64,000 bases of DNA. Origin: Hymenopus coronatus. Its lineage: Eukaryota > Arthropoda > Insecta > Mantodea > Hymenopodidae. A program made the translations under genes and the position numbers. Below the pieces are notes generated by a model that had not been told where the DNA came from, ran no database searches, and saw only the letters and a list, made by a program, of their open reading frames with translations. Positions 1 to 10,504 of the stretch are shown here, in pieces (within the stretch, counting starts at the first letter, position 1; each line of letters begins with the position of its first letter). The stretch is taken from NCBI GenBank assembly GCA_030762935.1, contig CM060900.1, forward strand, positions 288,713,784 through 288,777,783, written 5' to 3'.

Positions 1-2220
1 ATATCCTCAGATACACATGTACACGTATATTGAACACACGATATTACACTCATACCCGACCCACACAGGCGTGCGGAGTGTTTTTTTGGAACTTTTGGGT
101 GGTTTCTATGAAGCCCAAAACCTGCTTAGTGATTTGTTTAATACTGGAAGTCTTAATTGACGGGCGGAAATGCTAGCAGTGAATCAATATAAATTACATA
201 CAGTGATTTGACACAACTTCAATGTCACATAAAGCTGAAAATTACTTGTATTATACATACCTGATGTATGTCGAAGTTTTTTATTGGTTTTACATGAGGA
301 CATTTAGTACTATCTTCACGCCTTTTAGCAGCATTTTCGGCAAAGAAATAGAGAGCCGAAAGGGCCGTAACTACCGCCAGCCGAGAGCCAAACATCTTAC
401 CCTACCAGAAGCACCCCAGAGTATAATATTGCCGAAGTGAGGCAAAGTTCTCATGCACTGAGTTGGTTGTAATGAGCTGCGCACCAGTAAGATAACAGTG
501 GTTTCTCATATCGCCTACGCACATTGTCCTATCGAAGGGTAACGTCAGCATACACAACGCTCTGGACCTCATAGTGTATAGGCGGAAGAGGGGGAAGAGA
601 AGAGAAAATGTGAAGAAGATGTGAATCCAGTCAGCGGACGGACAAAAGTTAACAACTGCAAATTGCAAACATACTCTCCAGTTTCCTATTACAGTTCGTC
701 GGAAGTTGTTCTCAATTTGAATGTACTATCCGTACTCGATGCACTACTTTGTTCAAATCAGGAATCGGAAGATTAGGCATGTATATCTGGAACATTTCCT
801 TACTGTTTCTAGCTACATATTCTGATTCACTAGATCCGCGAATTTCTTAACTAGCCACTGTTCTGCGCAATATTTATATAAAACATATTTCTTCAATCAC
901 TTCATTTCAGCCACAATTAAGAACTGAACGTAACCATTTCAATTAGATAATAACAACATGTTATGGGTTAATACTATCTTTTAGCTTTATTTCTATTTTT
1001 CTACGGATCTCCTTCTTCTTTATGTAGCTTAACGTACTTTAACCTGGTTGGTCATATCGGACGATGAATGCAATAAGTGAATGATGCTCAAATGATCTCT
1101 GGTTAAATAGAGCTTAAAGTCACTTGACATTCGTCTTCTCAGGATAAGGGATACCACCGAAGAAATCTTATCCTGGTAGTTCATTCTAAGCGAGATTTGA
1201 TCTTGCGACCTGTTGAATATGAGGCAGGCACACTACCACCACACTATCCAGGAGTGTTTTATTTTATGAGATGGAAAGTACTCCATGGCATCACTATTCC
1301 GAGCCGAAACTGGAAATTTGTTATGTACTTTAGACTAATAACATAGTAATTTTCATTGGTGGTTATGCTGTACAAGATAAACAGAATTCAAAGACCAACG
1401 CATAAGTCTTCACAAATTATATTGCTGTAAAATGACTAATTCTGCATTGGTGCACTTAAAATAAACTTGCTTCAATTGTGCACGTAAACAGCACAGCAAT
1501 GGACGAAGATACATACTTTCTTCAGAAGTGTTCAAAAGTAAAACTGCGATGACGAATCTTATTTTGTTATAATGCCACTGGTATTAATGTGTACTGGAAC
1601 ACCTCCCTTCTGTGCACAGGAAAATAAGTACACTTGTATCAGGTTAATACATTCTTGCTATGCATAATACTTGCCTTTATTCACTTCCTAGCTTGTCCAA
1701 GAATAAAATATCTTATAATTCGCCCCACCTCAAAGTAATCACAATGTGCACCATTGCTTGATCTCCTATATCCACAGCATGGCAAAAACTAAAAGAGTTC
1801 ACTTCCAATAACCCAATGTACAATAAAAAGCGATTTTGAAAAATGTAACAACTGGAGGAGCTTAAGTGACCAGACCAAAAAGAGTAAATATCTTCCGTTA
1901 AGGGGAAGGCTATTAAAATAAATTCCGTTGCAACAGGCATGTTATTCATTCTAGAATTTTATTTACGCGTTGGCAATTTCAAATATATGTATTTCCTCCT
2001 CCCTCTCTCCCATCACCCTCCATTTATCTTACCTCAATTGTCCCCTTTTGTGTGTTATTCTCCCAGTCTCTTTTCCTGCCTCCCTCTCCCATTTTTCACC
2101 GTTTATCTCTTCGCTGACACTGTTTCAGTGTGACACGTGCATACCGTGTATTGATTCGAAAACTGATGATTTAATTTTTATATGGGCTTCATAACATTTG
2201 AAATATGAACAAAAGTTTAC
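1..2220. other. Gene-free DNA
   Basis: No open frame here shows a recognisable domain, and no RNA gene or transposon terminus was found. Base composition is moderately AT-rich. A pyrimidine-rich stretch lies around 1990-2120. The short open frames look like chance. Confidence 0.6.
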
Positions 2221-2221
2221 C

Positions 2222-2400
2222 AAGCGGGCGAGATGGCTCTGCGGTAAGAAGCGAGCCCCTCATCAGGAGGTGTGGGAACGTTTCCGTCAGACCGGTCATT
2301 ATAACAATGGAATTTTCGTGGTTTCCACGGGTCGGTAGGTGAATTTTGGGGAGGTTCTTCTTCTAATATGGATTTCCTATCCAACATTTCCTGTTTTAAT
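2222..2400 (+). repeat. tRNA-derived SINE-like repeat
   Basis: Positions 2231-2253 resemble a tRNA A box (GATGGCTCTGCGGTAAG), with a B-box-like segment about 35-40 bases downstream (around 2270-2290). The body after ~2320 (TTTTCGTGGTTTCCACGG) resembles the conserved central part seen in some invertebrate SINEs, which is a recollection and not a search result. The 3' end is unclear. Confidence 0.4.
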
Positions 2401-2449
2401 TATCTATCATCCGTACTAGAATTACAGAACCAGTCGAGGACGTTTGGTG

Positions 2450-2720
2450 TTTGTGGCTGAGCGGTGGATAAGCGCTTTGGAAAGGTTTCGTCTTGAGGTT
2501 GGTTGGACTCCTGGCAGAGCCATTTCTGAGGGCACCACTAGGCCTTAGGGCCCCGCGGGGCTTGGGCTTATGGGCAGAGCTAACTGCTATCCGGAAGCAT
2601 TGTCCATGCTTGCTCACCATTGCTCGGATCTAGTCGCCTTTCGCCTGTTCACTCATCCTTCCGTCCCAGAGGTCACGTTAGAAGAAAAAAGTGCAACACT
2701 GGCGAACTTGCAGTACTCTA
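2450..2720 (+). repeat. tRNA-derived SINE-like repeat, Leu/Ser type head
   Basis: GTGGCTGAGCGGTGGATAAG at ~2453 fits a tRNA-Leu/Ser A box, and GGTTGGACTCC about 50 bases later fits a B box with one mismatch. The wide spacing fits a tRNA with a long variable arm. It has diverged too far to be a functional tRNA, so a SINE head or tRNA pseudogene is likely. The 3' boundary is uncertain. Confidence 0.45.
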
Positions 2721-3004
2721 CCCCGCTATCGGGGGATACTCCTTGATCTGAACTCCTACATCAACGTTGCCTGTTCTTTATGCATGTTTTGGATCGAACT
2801 ATCGTCACAGCGATAACTGGCTGATGCATCCTAATTTACAAAAGTTAATATAATTTTTAAATATTCAATCTATCAAAAACTTTTCTGAGAATATAACATA
2901 TTTCAGAAAATTGTGTAAAAATCTAGATGTTTCACAACACCTTACATCCCTGTAGCAGTGGAGACGTTTAAATGGCAACGTCCTTGATTTGTTTTGTTTC
3001 GTTT

Positions 3005-3235
3005 TTGTTAGTGTTTAACGCCCGCTTTTACTAAATGTGGCTTCACAGGCGTTGGCAATGATGATGCCAGGAATGAAGATGGAGCACCGGGGGTATGCGA
3101 TAGTGAGGAAAACCGGAGAACTTGGAGTAATCCCGCCCCTGCATCGCTTTGTCACCACAAATCCCACATGCTTTCGCCTTGGTGAGAGGAGCGTGGTCAA
3201 ATCACTCGGCCACGGCGCGATCATGCCAACGTCTG
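3005..3235 (-). repeat. SINE copy with conserved CCGGAG core (copy 1)
   Basis: Read on the minus strand, a tRNA-like head (GTGGCCGAGTGATT, around 3205-3230) is followed by a ~130-bp body and ends in GCGGGCGTTAAAC plus an A-rich tail (3000-3015). The body matches the repeat at 9998-10170 over most of its length, including the GGAGCACCGG block and the AAACCGGAG...GGAG block. Two independent copies in one window, one with an A-rich tail, support a real SINE family. Confidence 0.65.
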
Positions 3236-3680
3236 GTCTTAATATTGTTGGTAAAACCGGCCATAGGAGTCAGGAGGGTAGCATGAGAGCAGTAAGGCTA
3301 GAACTGGAAGATCTTGCTTCTGACATTTACATATTGGTAGAAAGGCAAGAAGCAGATATGAGAGAGTATTCTGAAATCCTTTTTGTAAAATGCATATGGA
3401 GCAGTAAGGGTTTGTAAAGTCTTCATATCTGTAAGTGCAAGTCAAAAGATACAGAGTGATCTCGGTCAATTAATACACAGAACTAAAAGGTAAAGGCTAG
3501 AAAACGTTGGGGGACACTTCACGCTGCGCGCTATAGATATTTGTTGTGCGCTAACACCTCCAGGAGGAAATGATGATAAGCGGATACCACAGAAGGCTAC
3601 AGCTTACAGGCAGACAGACTACATAGACGTAAGGGAATCCCTAACTCATTGGCTGAAATCTCTTCATTTCGGCGCCAGGA

Positions 3681-3908
3681 TCAGTAAGCAGTAGCAGTAG
3701 GAGTAGGAATAGAACGAGTAGGAGTAGGAGGCGCAGTAGGAGGGGGAGGAGCAGCAGGAGCAGAAGCAGCAGCAGGAAGAGCAGTGGGAGAAGGAGGAGC
3801 AGCAGGAGCAGCAGCAGCAGGAGGAGGAGTAAGAGTAGGAGGAGAAGTAGGAGTAGGAGGAGCAACAACAGCAGCAGCAGTAGCAGTAGCCGTAGCAGTA
3901 GTAGTAGT
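3681..3908. repeat. Compound AGT/AGG/AGC microsatellite
   Basis: About 230 bp of impure trinucleotide repeats (AGT, AGG, AGC) on the plus strand. It directly abuts the 3' end of LINE L1 at ~3910, so it is probably the expanded trinucleotide tail of that element. The long Leu-only and Tyr/Cys/Ser-only open frames across it are artefacts of the repeat. Confidence 0.85.
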
Positions 3909-4299
3909 GATTGAGGTTTAAGGGCACTCAACGACAAAGGTTATGAGCACCCTCAGAAAATAAAATCTCCGTTAAAACCAGAAATAAAGTTACTCTTTAA
4001 AAGAAATATATAAAACTCCGCAGGGAGCCAGGAATAGAAAACACTATTAAAATAACTCGGAGAATAAAATCACAGCTAAAGTGACATATATAACCGGTAT
4101 AACAAAACAATGGAGAGAAAACGGTGTCAATGATTAAAACAAAGGCCGGAAAGTGTCAAGCAGGAGAAAATATTTAAAAACCTCACATATTCCTCCATTT
4201 TCCACCGTAAAATCTATAAAATAAACAAACAAAAACTAAATTCTTAAGGCATATGTCATTTTCGATAACAATTTAAAAACCTTCTTCACCGCTCCGGAA

Positions 4300-7001
4300 T
4301 CATCGGGCAGGACCTCCAAATTCCTGACCGACAATTGCAGATTGGCTCGCAGTGCTGCTAGGTGAGCACACTCTAACAAGATATGGCGAACAGAAAGTGC
4401 GCCTCGCCGCAGAGCGAACAGATAGGCGGAGGTTCCTTTTTAAATAAGTGGCTATGACTAAAAATACAGTGGCCAAAACGTAATCTAGCTGAAATAATTT
4501 CCTCACGACGAGATAGACGTGAGGAAGTCACCCAGTGTATAGGGAGCTCCTTCACTTCCCTAAATTTGTTGCCGCGAAGAGCGGGCAACTCACCATGCCA
4601 GCTCGAAATTAACGTTCTTCGTACAATTTTAAAGTCTTCGGCTGTTGCAAAGGTATTTGTAGCACTGGGCACAGTGGTTGCCTTTTTTGCCGCCAAATCG
4701 GCCAGTTCATTCCCCGGCAAGCCAACGTGTCCAGAAACCCAGGCGCACACCAAATTTTCACCCGAAGCATGCAACATTTGGAGGATGTCCTGACTGCGCT
4801 GCACTAGAGGATGGTAATTGTACTGCTCACGAAGACTCTGAAAAGCTCTGAGGGAATCACTCAGAATAAGGCAGTCACCTAAGTTTCAACGGGGAATATA
4901 CAGAAAAGCGCGATAGATAACATACAGCTCTGCAGAATAAAATTTTGTGCTACTGGGCAAACCGAAAGTAAACAACCCCGAGATCTACAAGGGAGGAAGC
5001 ACGCAACCAAGGTGGGTGAACCCTCTCCCCTTCAGGAAAAAATTGAGGTATTTCAGACCGTACGTTCGAAACAGCTCCCGGAAATGAAATCCTGCAGGCG
5101 TTGGACTACGTAACAGGTTTCTATAACGGTTGTCCAATGCAGAATTAAAAAAGGGAGAAAACGATGGATGCGCAGGTATACACTTCAAGCTACGGCCATA
5201 GTTGGATAGAAGAACATTCCGCCGACAGCGTATAGGTGGTTGGCAGATTCAGCATAAAGGCTCAAATCTGGGCTAGTTGGAAAAGCTCCAACAGCCACCT
5301 AGATGCCCCGATTGTGGACTGTATCTAACTTTCGCAGCACAGATGGGTGCCCTGAGGCACAAACAATACATCCGTAGTCTAACTTTGATCGGATCAGTGC
5401 GCGACAAAGTCGCAACAGTACTGTCCGATCTGCTCCCCAAGATCTGCCGCTTAGTATCTGTAAAATATTCAGAGGACGGCCACACCGCGCTTTAAGCTGT
5501 GCTACAAGAGATGACCAGCATAATTTCCGATCAAGTATCAACCCCAGGAATCTCACCTCATCTGCAAAGGAAAGTATATCTCGTATGCCACCTTCTGCGC
5601 CAGAAATTAACGCAGATTGTCTTCTCAGGTGAGAAAAGAAAGCCGGTTTTTGCGCTTCAATCATAGATATTGTCCAAACTCACCTAGAGACGGCGTTCCA
5701 GAAACGGCGTACGCTAAGAAGTGCAGAAGATGGCAAAGTCATCCACGAACAAACAGGACGAGACACCTGGGGCAACACATTGCGACATGGAATTAATCGT
5801 TATAGAAAATAGCGTCACGCTTAGTACCGAGCCCTGTGGCACCCCGTTATTTTGAATAAAAAGGTAAGAAGAAACCGAGCCGACTCTTAAACGGAAAACG
5901 CGGTCCCTCATAAAGTCCTGAATGAACAACGGTAGACGGCCACAAATATTCCAGTTGTGGAGGGAACGTAAAATACCCGCTCGCCAACACATATTATAAG
6001 CCTTCTCGAGGTCAAAAAATATCCTAACCGTCTGACAATTCTGAAGAAAGCCGTTCATGATCTGCGTCAATAGTGATACAAGGTGGTCAACCGCCGAACG
6101 ACGCCTTCGAAAACCACATTGGATGTTGGTCAGAAGATTGTGGGATTCCAGCCACCACACCAACTGTCCATTGATCATGCGTGCCATCACCTTGCAGACA
6201 CACCTGGTGAGGGAAATAGGACGGTAACTGGAAGGAAAATGACGGTCCTTTCCAGGTTCAAAATAGGTACGATGGTGGCTTCCTGCCACTGAGTTGGGAA
6301 AGAAGCATTCACCCAGATACGGTTATAGACCTCGAGCAGGAAAGCCTTACCGTCAGGAGAGATATGCTGCAGCATTTGAACGTGGATACCATCTGGGCCT
6401 GGTGCAGAGTTTCGCGAAGATGAAAGTGCATGGTGTAGCTCCACCATGGTGAAAAGGCGATTGTAGTTTTCAAGGTTTCCAGAGCGGACGGCAAACCCTT
6501 GCGATTCATCCTGAGCCTTAAATGGAAGAAACTCAGGAGAATATTTCTCTGAGCTAGACACGTGAGCAAAAGCACTGCCAATAATATTAGGCACGTCAAG
6601 CGTATCAACCACAGTGCCGGCAAGTGTCTTCAGACCGGCTATCGGCATATGTGTCGCTTTTCCGGCCACACGCCTAAACTTATCCTATACAACAGAGGAA
6701 GGTGTATGTCGAGTAAAAATGCTACAAAGTTGCTCCATGAGGTCTTCTTGCTATCCTAAATAATTTGTCCAGATAGGGCACGCAGTTTTTTATAGTCTAT
6801 AAGATTGTCGAGAGTAGGGCGACGCTGGAAAACCTGAGACCACGTCTGCGAGGACGAATGGCATTGTGGCATTCATGTGTCTTCGGGGCGGAGCTTGGTC
6901 CCTTGCAAGCATACGACCAAAGGTTGATTCTGGTGGAGCAACAAGTCCAGCTCAGGTCGACGGGAACTAATGCCGCGTATGTTCCACTGCAGGATAATCA
7001 T
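4300..7001 (-). pseudogene. LINE L1 ORF2: EN remnant, reverse transcriptase, RNase H
   Basis: The frame starts at an ATG at 7001 and reads into an AP-endonuclease N-terminus (ILQWNIRGI), as in copy L3, but roughly 750 bp of the endonuclease is missing near 6860-6900. Reverse transcriptase follows. Motif A reads FFDLEKAYN (final Asp changed to Asn, ~6010), then GVPQGS (~5850), then the intact catalytic FVDD (~5740). The RNase H C-terminal half (GHVGLPGNELADLAAK, ~4700) and a final Cys-rich finger (CSLCGE, ~4410) are visible. Several frameshifts separate these blocks, so it cannot make one protein. The role of such a protein is target-primed reverse transcription of the element's own RNA. Confidence 0.82.
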
Positions 7002-7002
7002 A

Positions 7003-8450
7003 GTTTAGGGTATGGGATAAGATATAAATAGAGAGGTGTTTCTCCATATTCGGCTGTATTGGTTGGTTAAGCTTATTTTTCTTGGCAGTCACACTAACAC
7101 TTTTTTCAGGAGCACGATCCTGCCGCCTACGCACTGACCGTCCGGCAGTGAGGGCAGAATCCTCCTGTTCCATCCTCTCCACGGGGGAGGACCTCTTACC
7201 AATAAAAAATTTCGGTTGGAGCACTTCGAACGGATTAGAGGTGCTGATCGGCGGAGATAGCGGTCGCCGATCAATGCTCCCCCCCCCCCCCAGAAGATTC
7301 CTTAGAAGGGGATCTTCGTGAAGAGTGTCGGGGACTCTTCCTTCCCATGGAAGTTTTGGGAAAGATCTTTACACTATCTTTCAGGAAGTCGGTTCTTACA
7401 TAACTAGTCCGGAAACTTTTAGAAGATGCAGAATGCCCTACGTGGGTACTGGTGTTATTACTCAAGGTCGACGGTTTGGGTGACACAGTGGCCGGCTTAC
7501 TCTTTCCGGTGGCTGATTTAGCAGATGGTAATGCCGAAGTAGACGCTGATGTTGAGGTCTTTGGTGGTGGTCTGGTTAAATAATCTTATCTGCAATAGTG
7601 TACCCGTTTATATTGCTGGTCTGGTTTGCGATTTCCCGACGTGGAACCGCTTTAGCGGTATCAGAGCATAGGCACCGGAGCGCGGGATGGAGGGTTGACG
7701 GAGACGCAGGAGCTTACGGGCTTCGGAGAAGTAAACCTGCTCTCTGTATCTCCAGGATTGCTCTCTCCTCCATGAAATGGGGGCAATTACGGGAACTAGA
7801 TGGGTGTTCCCCGCTACAATTCACACAAGATGGAGTGGTAGAACAAGCTCCATTTTGTGATGCCTCTCCACAGATAGCAGAGGTAGAATTAGCAGTGCAT
7901 AATACATTAGTATGCCCAAACCGCTGACATTTGTAACATCGGAGAGGGTTCGGAATATAGGGCCTAACCTCGATGGTTTCATACCCTGCCTTACTACCTT
8001 GAGGAAGATCTACCCCATCAAAGTTAAGAAACAGAGTACGTGTACGCACGAGTTCGCCATTAACCTTGCGTTGAACCCTCTATACAGCTTGGACGCCCTG
8101 GTCTGCCAGATCCTCTTGAAGCTCCTCATTAGACAAACCGTCCAATGCGCGGGTAGTGATAACTCCGCGCGCGGAGTTTAAGGTCTTGTGTTGTTCAATC
8201 TTTACGGGGTAGCTGCCTAATCATTTTAGTCTTCAGTATTTTTACTGCCTGAGAGCTCGTAAATGCTTCTACCAGGAGTGTTCCACTTCGTGTTTTAATA
8301 CAGGAATGAACCGAACCAGCAATTTTATCTAGACCCTTTTAACCGGCGTAAATTTTCGACCATCCTCTGTCCGAGTGATGACCAAGTAGTTAGGACCACC
8401 GTACTCTACCACTTCTTTTCCAAAAACTGTTTTTTTGTATTGTTTGCCAT
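7003..8450 (-). pseudogene. LINE L1 ORF1 (Gag-like, CCHC zinc knuckles)
   Basis: It begins at an ATG at 8450, matching the ORF1 start of copy L3 at 29719. The 7714-8049 block carries zinc knuckles: CYKCQRFGHTNVLC and CVNCSGEHPSSSRNC. It then becomes a basic, Ser/Pro-rich tail toward 7003. Such ORF1 proteins bind the LINE RNA and form the ribonucleoprotein. Frameshifts break the frame around 8170 and 7500. A run of C at 7279-7290 sits in the tail. ORF2 follows immediately on the same strand, as expected for an I-type bicistronic LINE. Confidence 0.75.
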
Positions 8451-8913
8451 AAACGAGGGTCTGTATGTCATCCCTCAGTGCTCCCCACCCACCACTTGGG
8501 TTTCAGGGCTACACTAGGGATATAGCAGGCACACCGTCCCACCTGGAGTTCGGTATAAGACCTAGTCCTGGCCGATTGACTAGGGGTGGGTTAGTCGCTA
8601 GCCTCTCTCTTAGGCGAAGGAGAAACAAAGCGATATATTAGGCTGCGCACCCTCCCAAGTTACTGAAGATCAGAAGCCCAGGCTCAGATGCGCAACCCTC
8701 AACATACCAGGATATTCCTTTCCACCGACACGGGTCTCCACGCACGGCCTATACGTGGGTGGGCATTTTTACCTGCTGACTCCCTCACCATTCAGAGGTT
8801 GCCCACTGAGGGAGTCAAGGTGGGCTCGGGAACCACCGGGTGCGCCAAGCCGGTACCTACGGAAGTAGGCCCCTGGGGGTTAGTAGTTGAAGTAGTAGTA
8901 GTAGTAGTACTAC

Positions 8914-8975
<62 letters not shown>

Positions 8976-8976
<1 letters not shown>

Positions 8977-9037
8977 GATCAAAGAAGGATGTATTTAAAT
9001 TTCGGTCAGTTAGAAGTATAATAATAGCTCCTGCTAG
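8976..9037 (-). pseudogene. COX1: Nuclear mitochondrial fragment (COX1)
   Basis: On the minus strand this 62-bp piece translates to a block ending [14 protein letters not shown], a highly conserved part of cytochrome c oxidase subunit 1. With the invertebrate mitochondrial code an ATA in it reads as Met, giving the usual MLLTDRN. It is fused directly to a cytochrome b piece in the opposite orientation. It is far too short to function and is a nuclear insertion of mitochondrial DNA. Confidence 0.85.
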
Positions 9038-9124
9038 AAATTTTGGTTCCTTTTTAGGGTTATGCTTAGGAATTCAAATCATAACAGGCCTATTTTTAGC
9101 AATACATTATTCAGCCCATATTGA
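9038..9124 (+). pseudogene. CYTB: Nuclear mitochondrial fragment (cytochrome b)
   Basis: On the plus strand 87 bp translate to [11 protein letters not shown] and then [12 protein letters not shown], the conserved N-terminal membrane segment of cytochrome b (ATA read as Met gives the usual LAMHYS). It starts where the COX1 fragment ends and stops at the AGT microsatellite. Both neighbours in the mitochondrial genome are missing, so this is a chimeric insert and not a simple contiguous copy. Confidence 0.87.
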
Positions 9125-9143
9125 TTAGTAGTAGTAGTTAAAT

Positions 9144-9203
<60 letters not shown>

Positions 9204-9216
9204 CAGTAGCAGTAGC

Positions 9217-9296
<80 letters not shown>

Positions 9297-9661
9297 CAGC
9301 AGCAGCAGCAGTAGCAGCAGCAGTAGCAGTAGCAGCAGTAGCAGCAGCAGCAGCAGTAGCAGCAGCAGTAGCAGCAGTAGTAGGACGCACAAGTGCTTAG
9401 GTTATTAGCGCCCTAGGGTATATAAAAAAGCTAAAAATTAAAAGGCATAAAAAGACCACTACAAATGAGTACCGCACAAGTGTTAAAACCAGGAACATTA
9501 CAAAAAGGCTGCCAAGACCAGATTAAAAAGGAGGGACAGAAATAACAGCGAGGAGAACGCCACTGAAAGGGAAAAGAAAAGGTAACCTAACAGACAGGTC
9601 GCTAAAAACATAAAACTTGGAGATAAAGTTAAACACGACTGTACATTCCGCAGCGGCGAAG

Positions 9662-9693
<32 letters not shown>

Positions 9694-9997
9694 CTCACAA
9701 GCCTCAGGTGTGTCGCCAAGAAAGGTGGTTTGGTCAGTGGATAGACGCAGCGACGCACTAGACGCACTAAAAAGGCGGCATTCGGATAAAAAAATTACGC
9801 ACCGTCAAAGGCTCATTACACAGAGCACATTGTAGAGCGAGTTCCCCACATAAAATATACTGATAGCTAAAACGTCAATGCCCTATACGCAGTCGCGCTA
9901 CAATCACTTCATTGCGGCGACATGCACGCAGGAAGAAGTCCAGAGGACAGGAAAGGACTTGACCTCTTTGAGTTTGTTGCCACGCACCCCAGGCCAG

Positions 9998-10170
9998 CGA
10001 CCGCAATTGAGATTTGTGGTGAACAAAGCGGTGCTGGGGCGGGTTTTCTCCGGGTACTCCGGTTTCCCCCGCCACGGCATTTCACCGGTGCTCCATTATC
10101 ATTCATGTATCATCAGTGTCACCACCTGCGGTGCCATAAGTATTTAAAGCGGGCGTTAAACGCTACACAA
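9998..10170 (+). repeat. SINE copy 2, inserted in LINE L2 RNase H
   Basis: It is homologous to the inverse copy at 3005-3235: GGGTTTTCTCCGGGTACTCC core, GGTGCTCCATTATCATTCAT, and the terminal AAGCGGGCGTTAAACGCT with a short A tail. The tRNA head is mostly missing, so it is 5'-truncated. It splits the RNase H frame of L2. Flanks CCAGGCCA (left) and CCAGGGCA (right) look like an 8-bp target duplication with one mismatch. Confidence 0.7.
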
Positions 10171-10388
10171 AAAAACCAGGGCATTGCGCGAACCAGCGCG
10201 AAAGAATGGCCCAGCGCAGATGAACACCAACATCTCCAGAAGAAACAGTGGAGCTAAAAACATTAGGCAATAAAATTGCGGACTTGGCAGCTGTGTTCGC
10301 TCGTTCATTTCCGCTCACATCTACGTAACCGGGAACCCAAACAAACGACACGCTGACGCCATCATCAGCGAGCAAATGCAGGCGATCC

Positions 10389-10504
10389 TGAATACGCTGT
10401 ATCAAAGGATGGTATGGACAGAACCCACGCAGGTCCTGTAGTGTACTGAATACGCTGTATCAAAGGATGGTATGGATAGAACCCACGCAGGTCCTGTAGT
10501 GTAC
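10389..10504. repeat. 58-bp tandem duplication inside LINE L2
   Basis: Two adjacent copies of a 58-bp unit (10389-10446 and 10447-10504) beginning TGAATACGCTGTATCAAAGG. They differ at a single base (GGACAG versus GGATAG). It shifts the RNase H frame (58 is not a multiple of 3). The near identity indicates a recent duplication relative to the age of the LINE. Confidence 0.95.

Larger units (their letters stand above)
3909..8884 (-). mobile_element. I-like LINE copy L1, 5' end retained, endonuclease deleted
   Basis: Non-LTR retrotransposon about 5 kb long, read on the minus strand. In order it has a 5' leader (8884-8451), ORF1 with zinc knuckles, ORF2 with a remnant endonuclease, reverse transcriptase, RNase H and a C-terminal zinc finger, then a 3' UTR ending in the motif at 3920-3956 and a trinucleotide repeat. 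The 5' leader aligns with that of copy L3 (29720-30063), and both end at the same GGCCCCTGGGGG block, so this is probably the true 5' end. Assignment to the I superfamily rests on the RNase H domain and on the FVDD (not YADD) catalytic motif. The exact clade is uncertain. Confidence 0.85.
8885..9383. repeat. (AGT)n/(AGC)n microsatellite interrupted by mitochondrial DNA
   Basis: About 90 bp of AGT repeats (8885-8975), a 149-bp non-repeat insert (8976-9124), then about 260 bp of AGT grading into AGC (9125-9383). It lies exactly between the 5' end of LINE L1 and the 3' terminus of LINE L2, so it is best read as the expanded tail of L2. The polyThr/polyLeu frames across it are not genes. Confidence 0.9.

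Noticed and set aside
3641..3937. Leu-rich 98-residue minus-strand protein
   Set aside because: It is a translation of the AGT/AGG/AGC microsatellite with no unique sequence.
8688..9128. A single 146-residue protein containing a cytochrome b-like end
   Set aside because: The frame runs through LINE 5' leader, microsatellite, reversed COX1 and cytb pieces; it is an accidental fusion.
9138..9392. Poly-Leu and poly-Thr proteins
   Set aside because: They are translations of an (AGT/AGC)n microsatellite.
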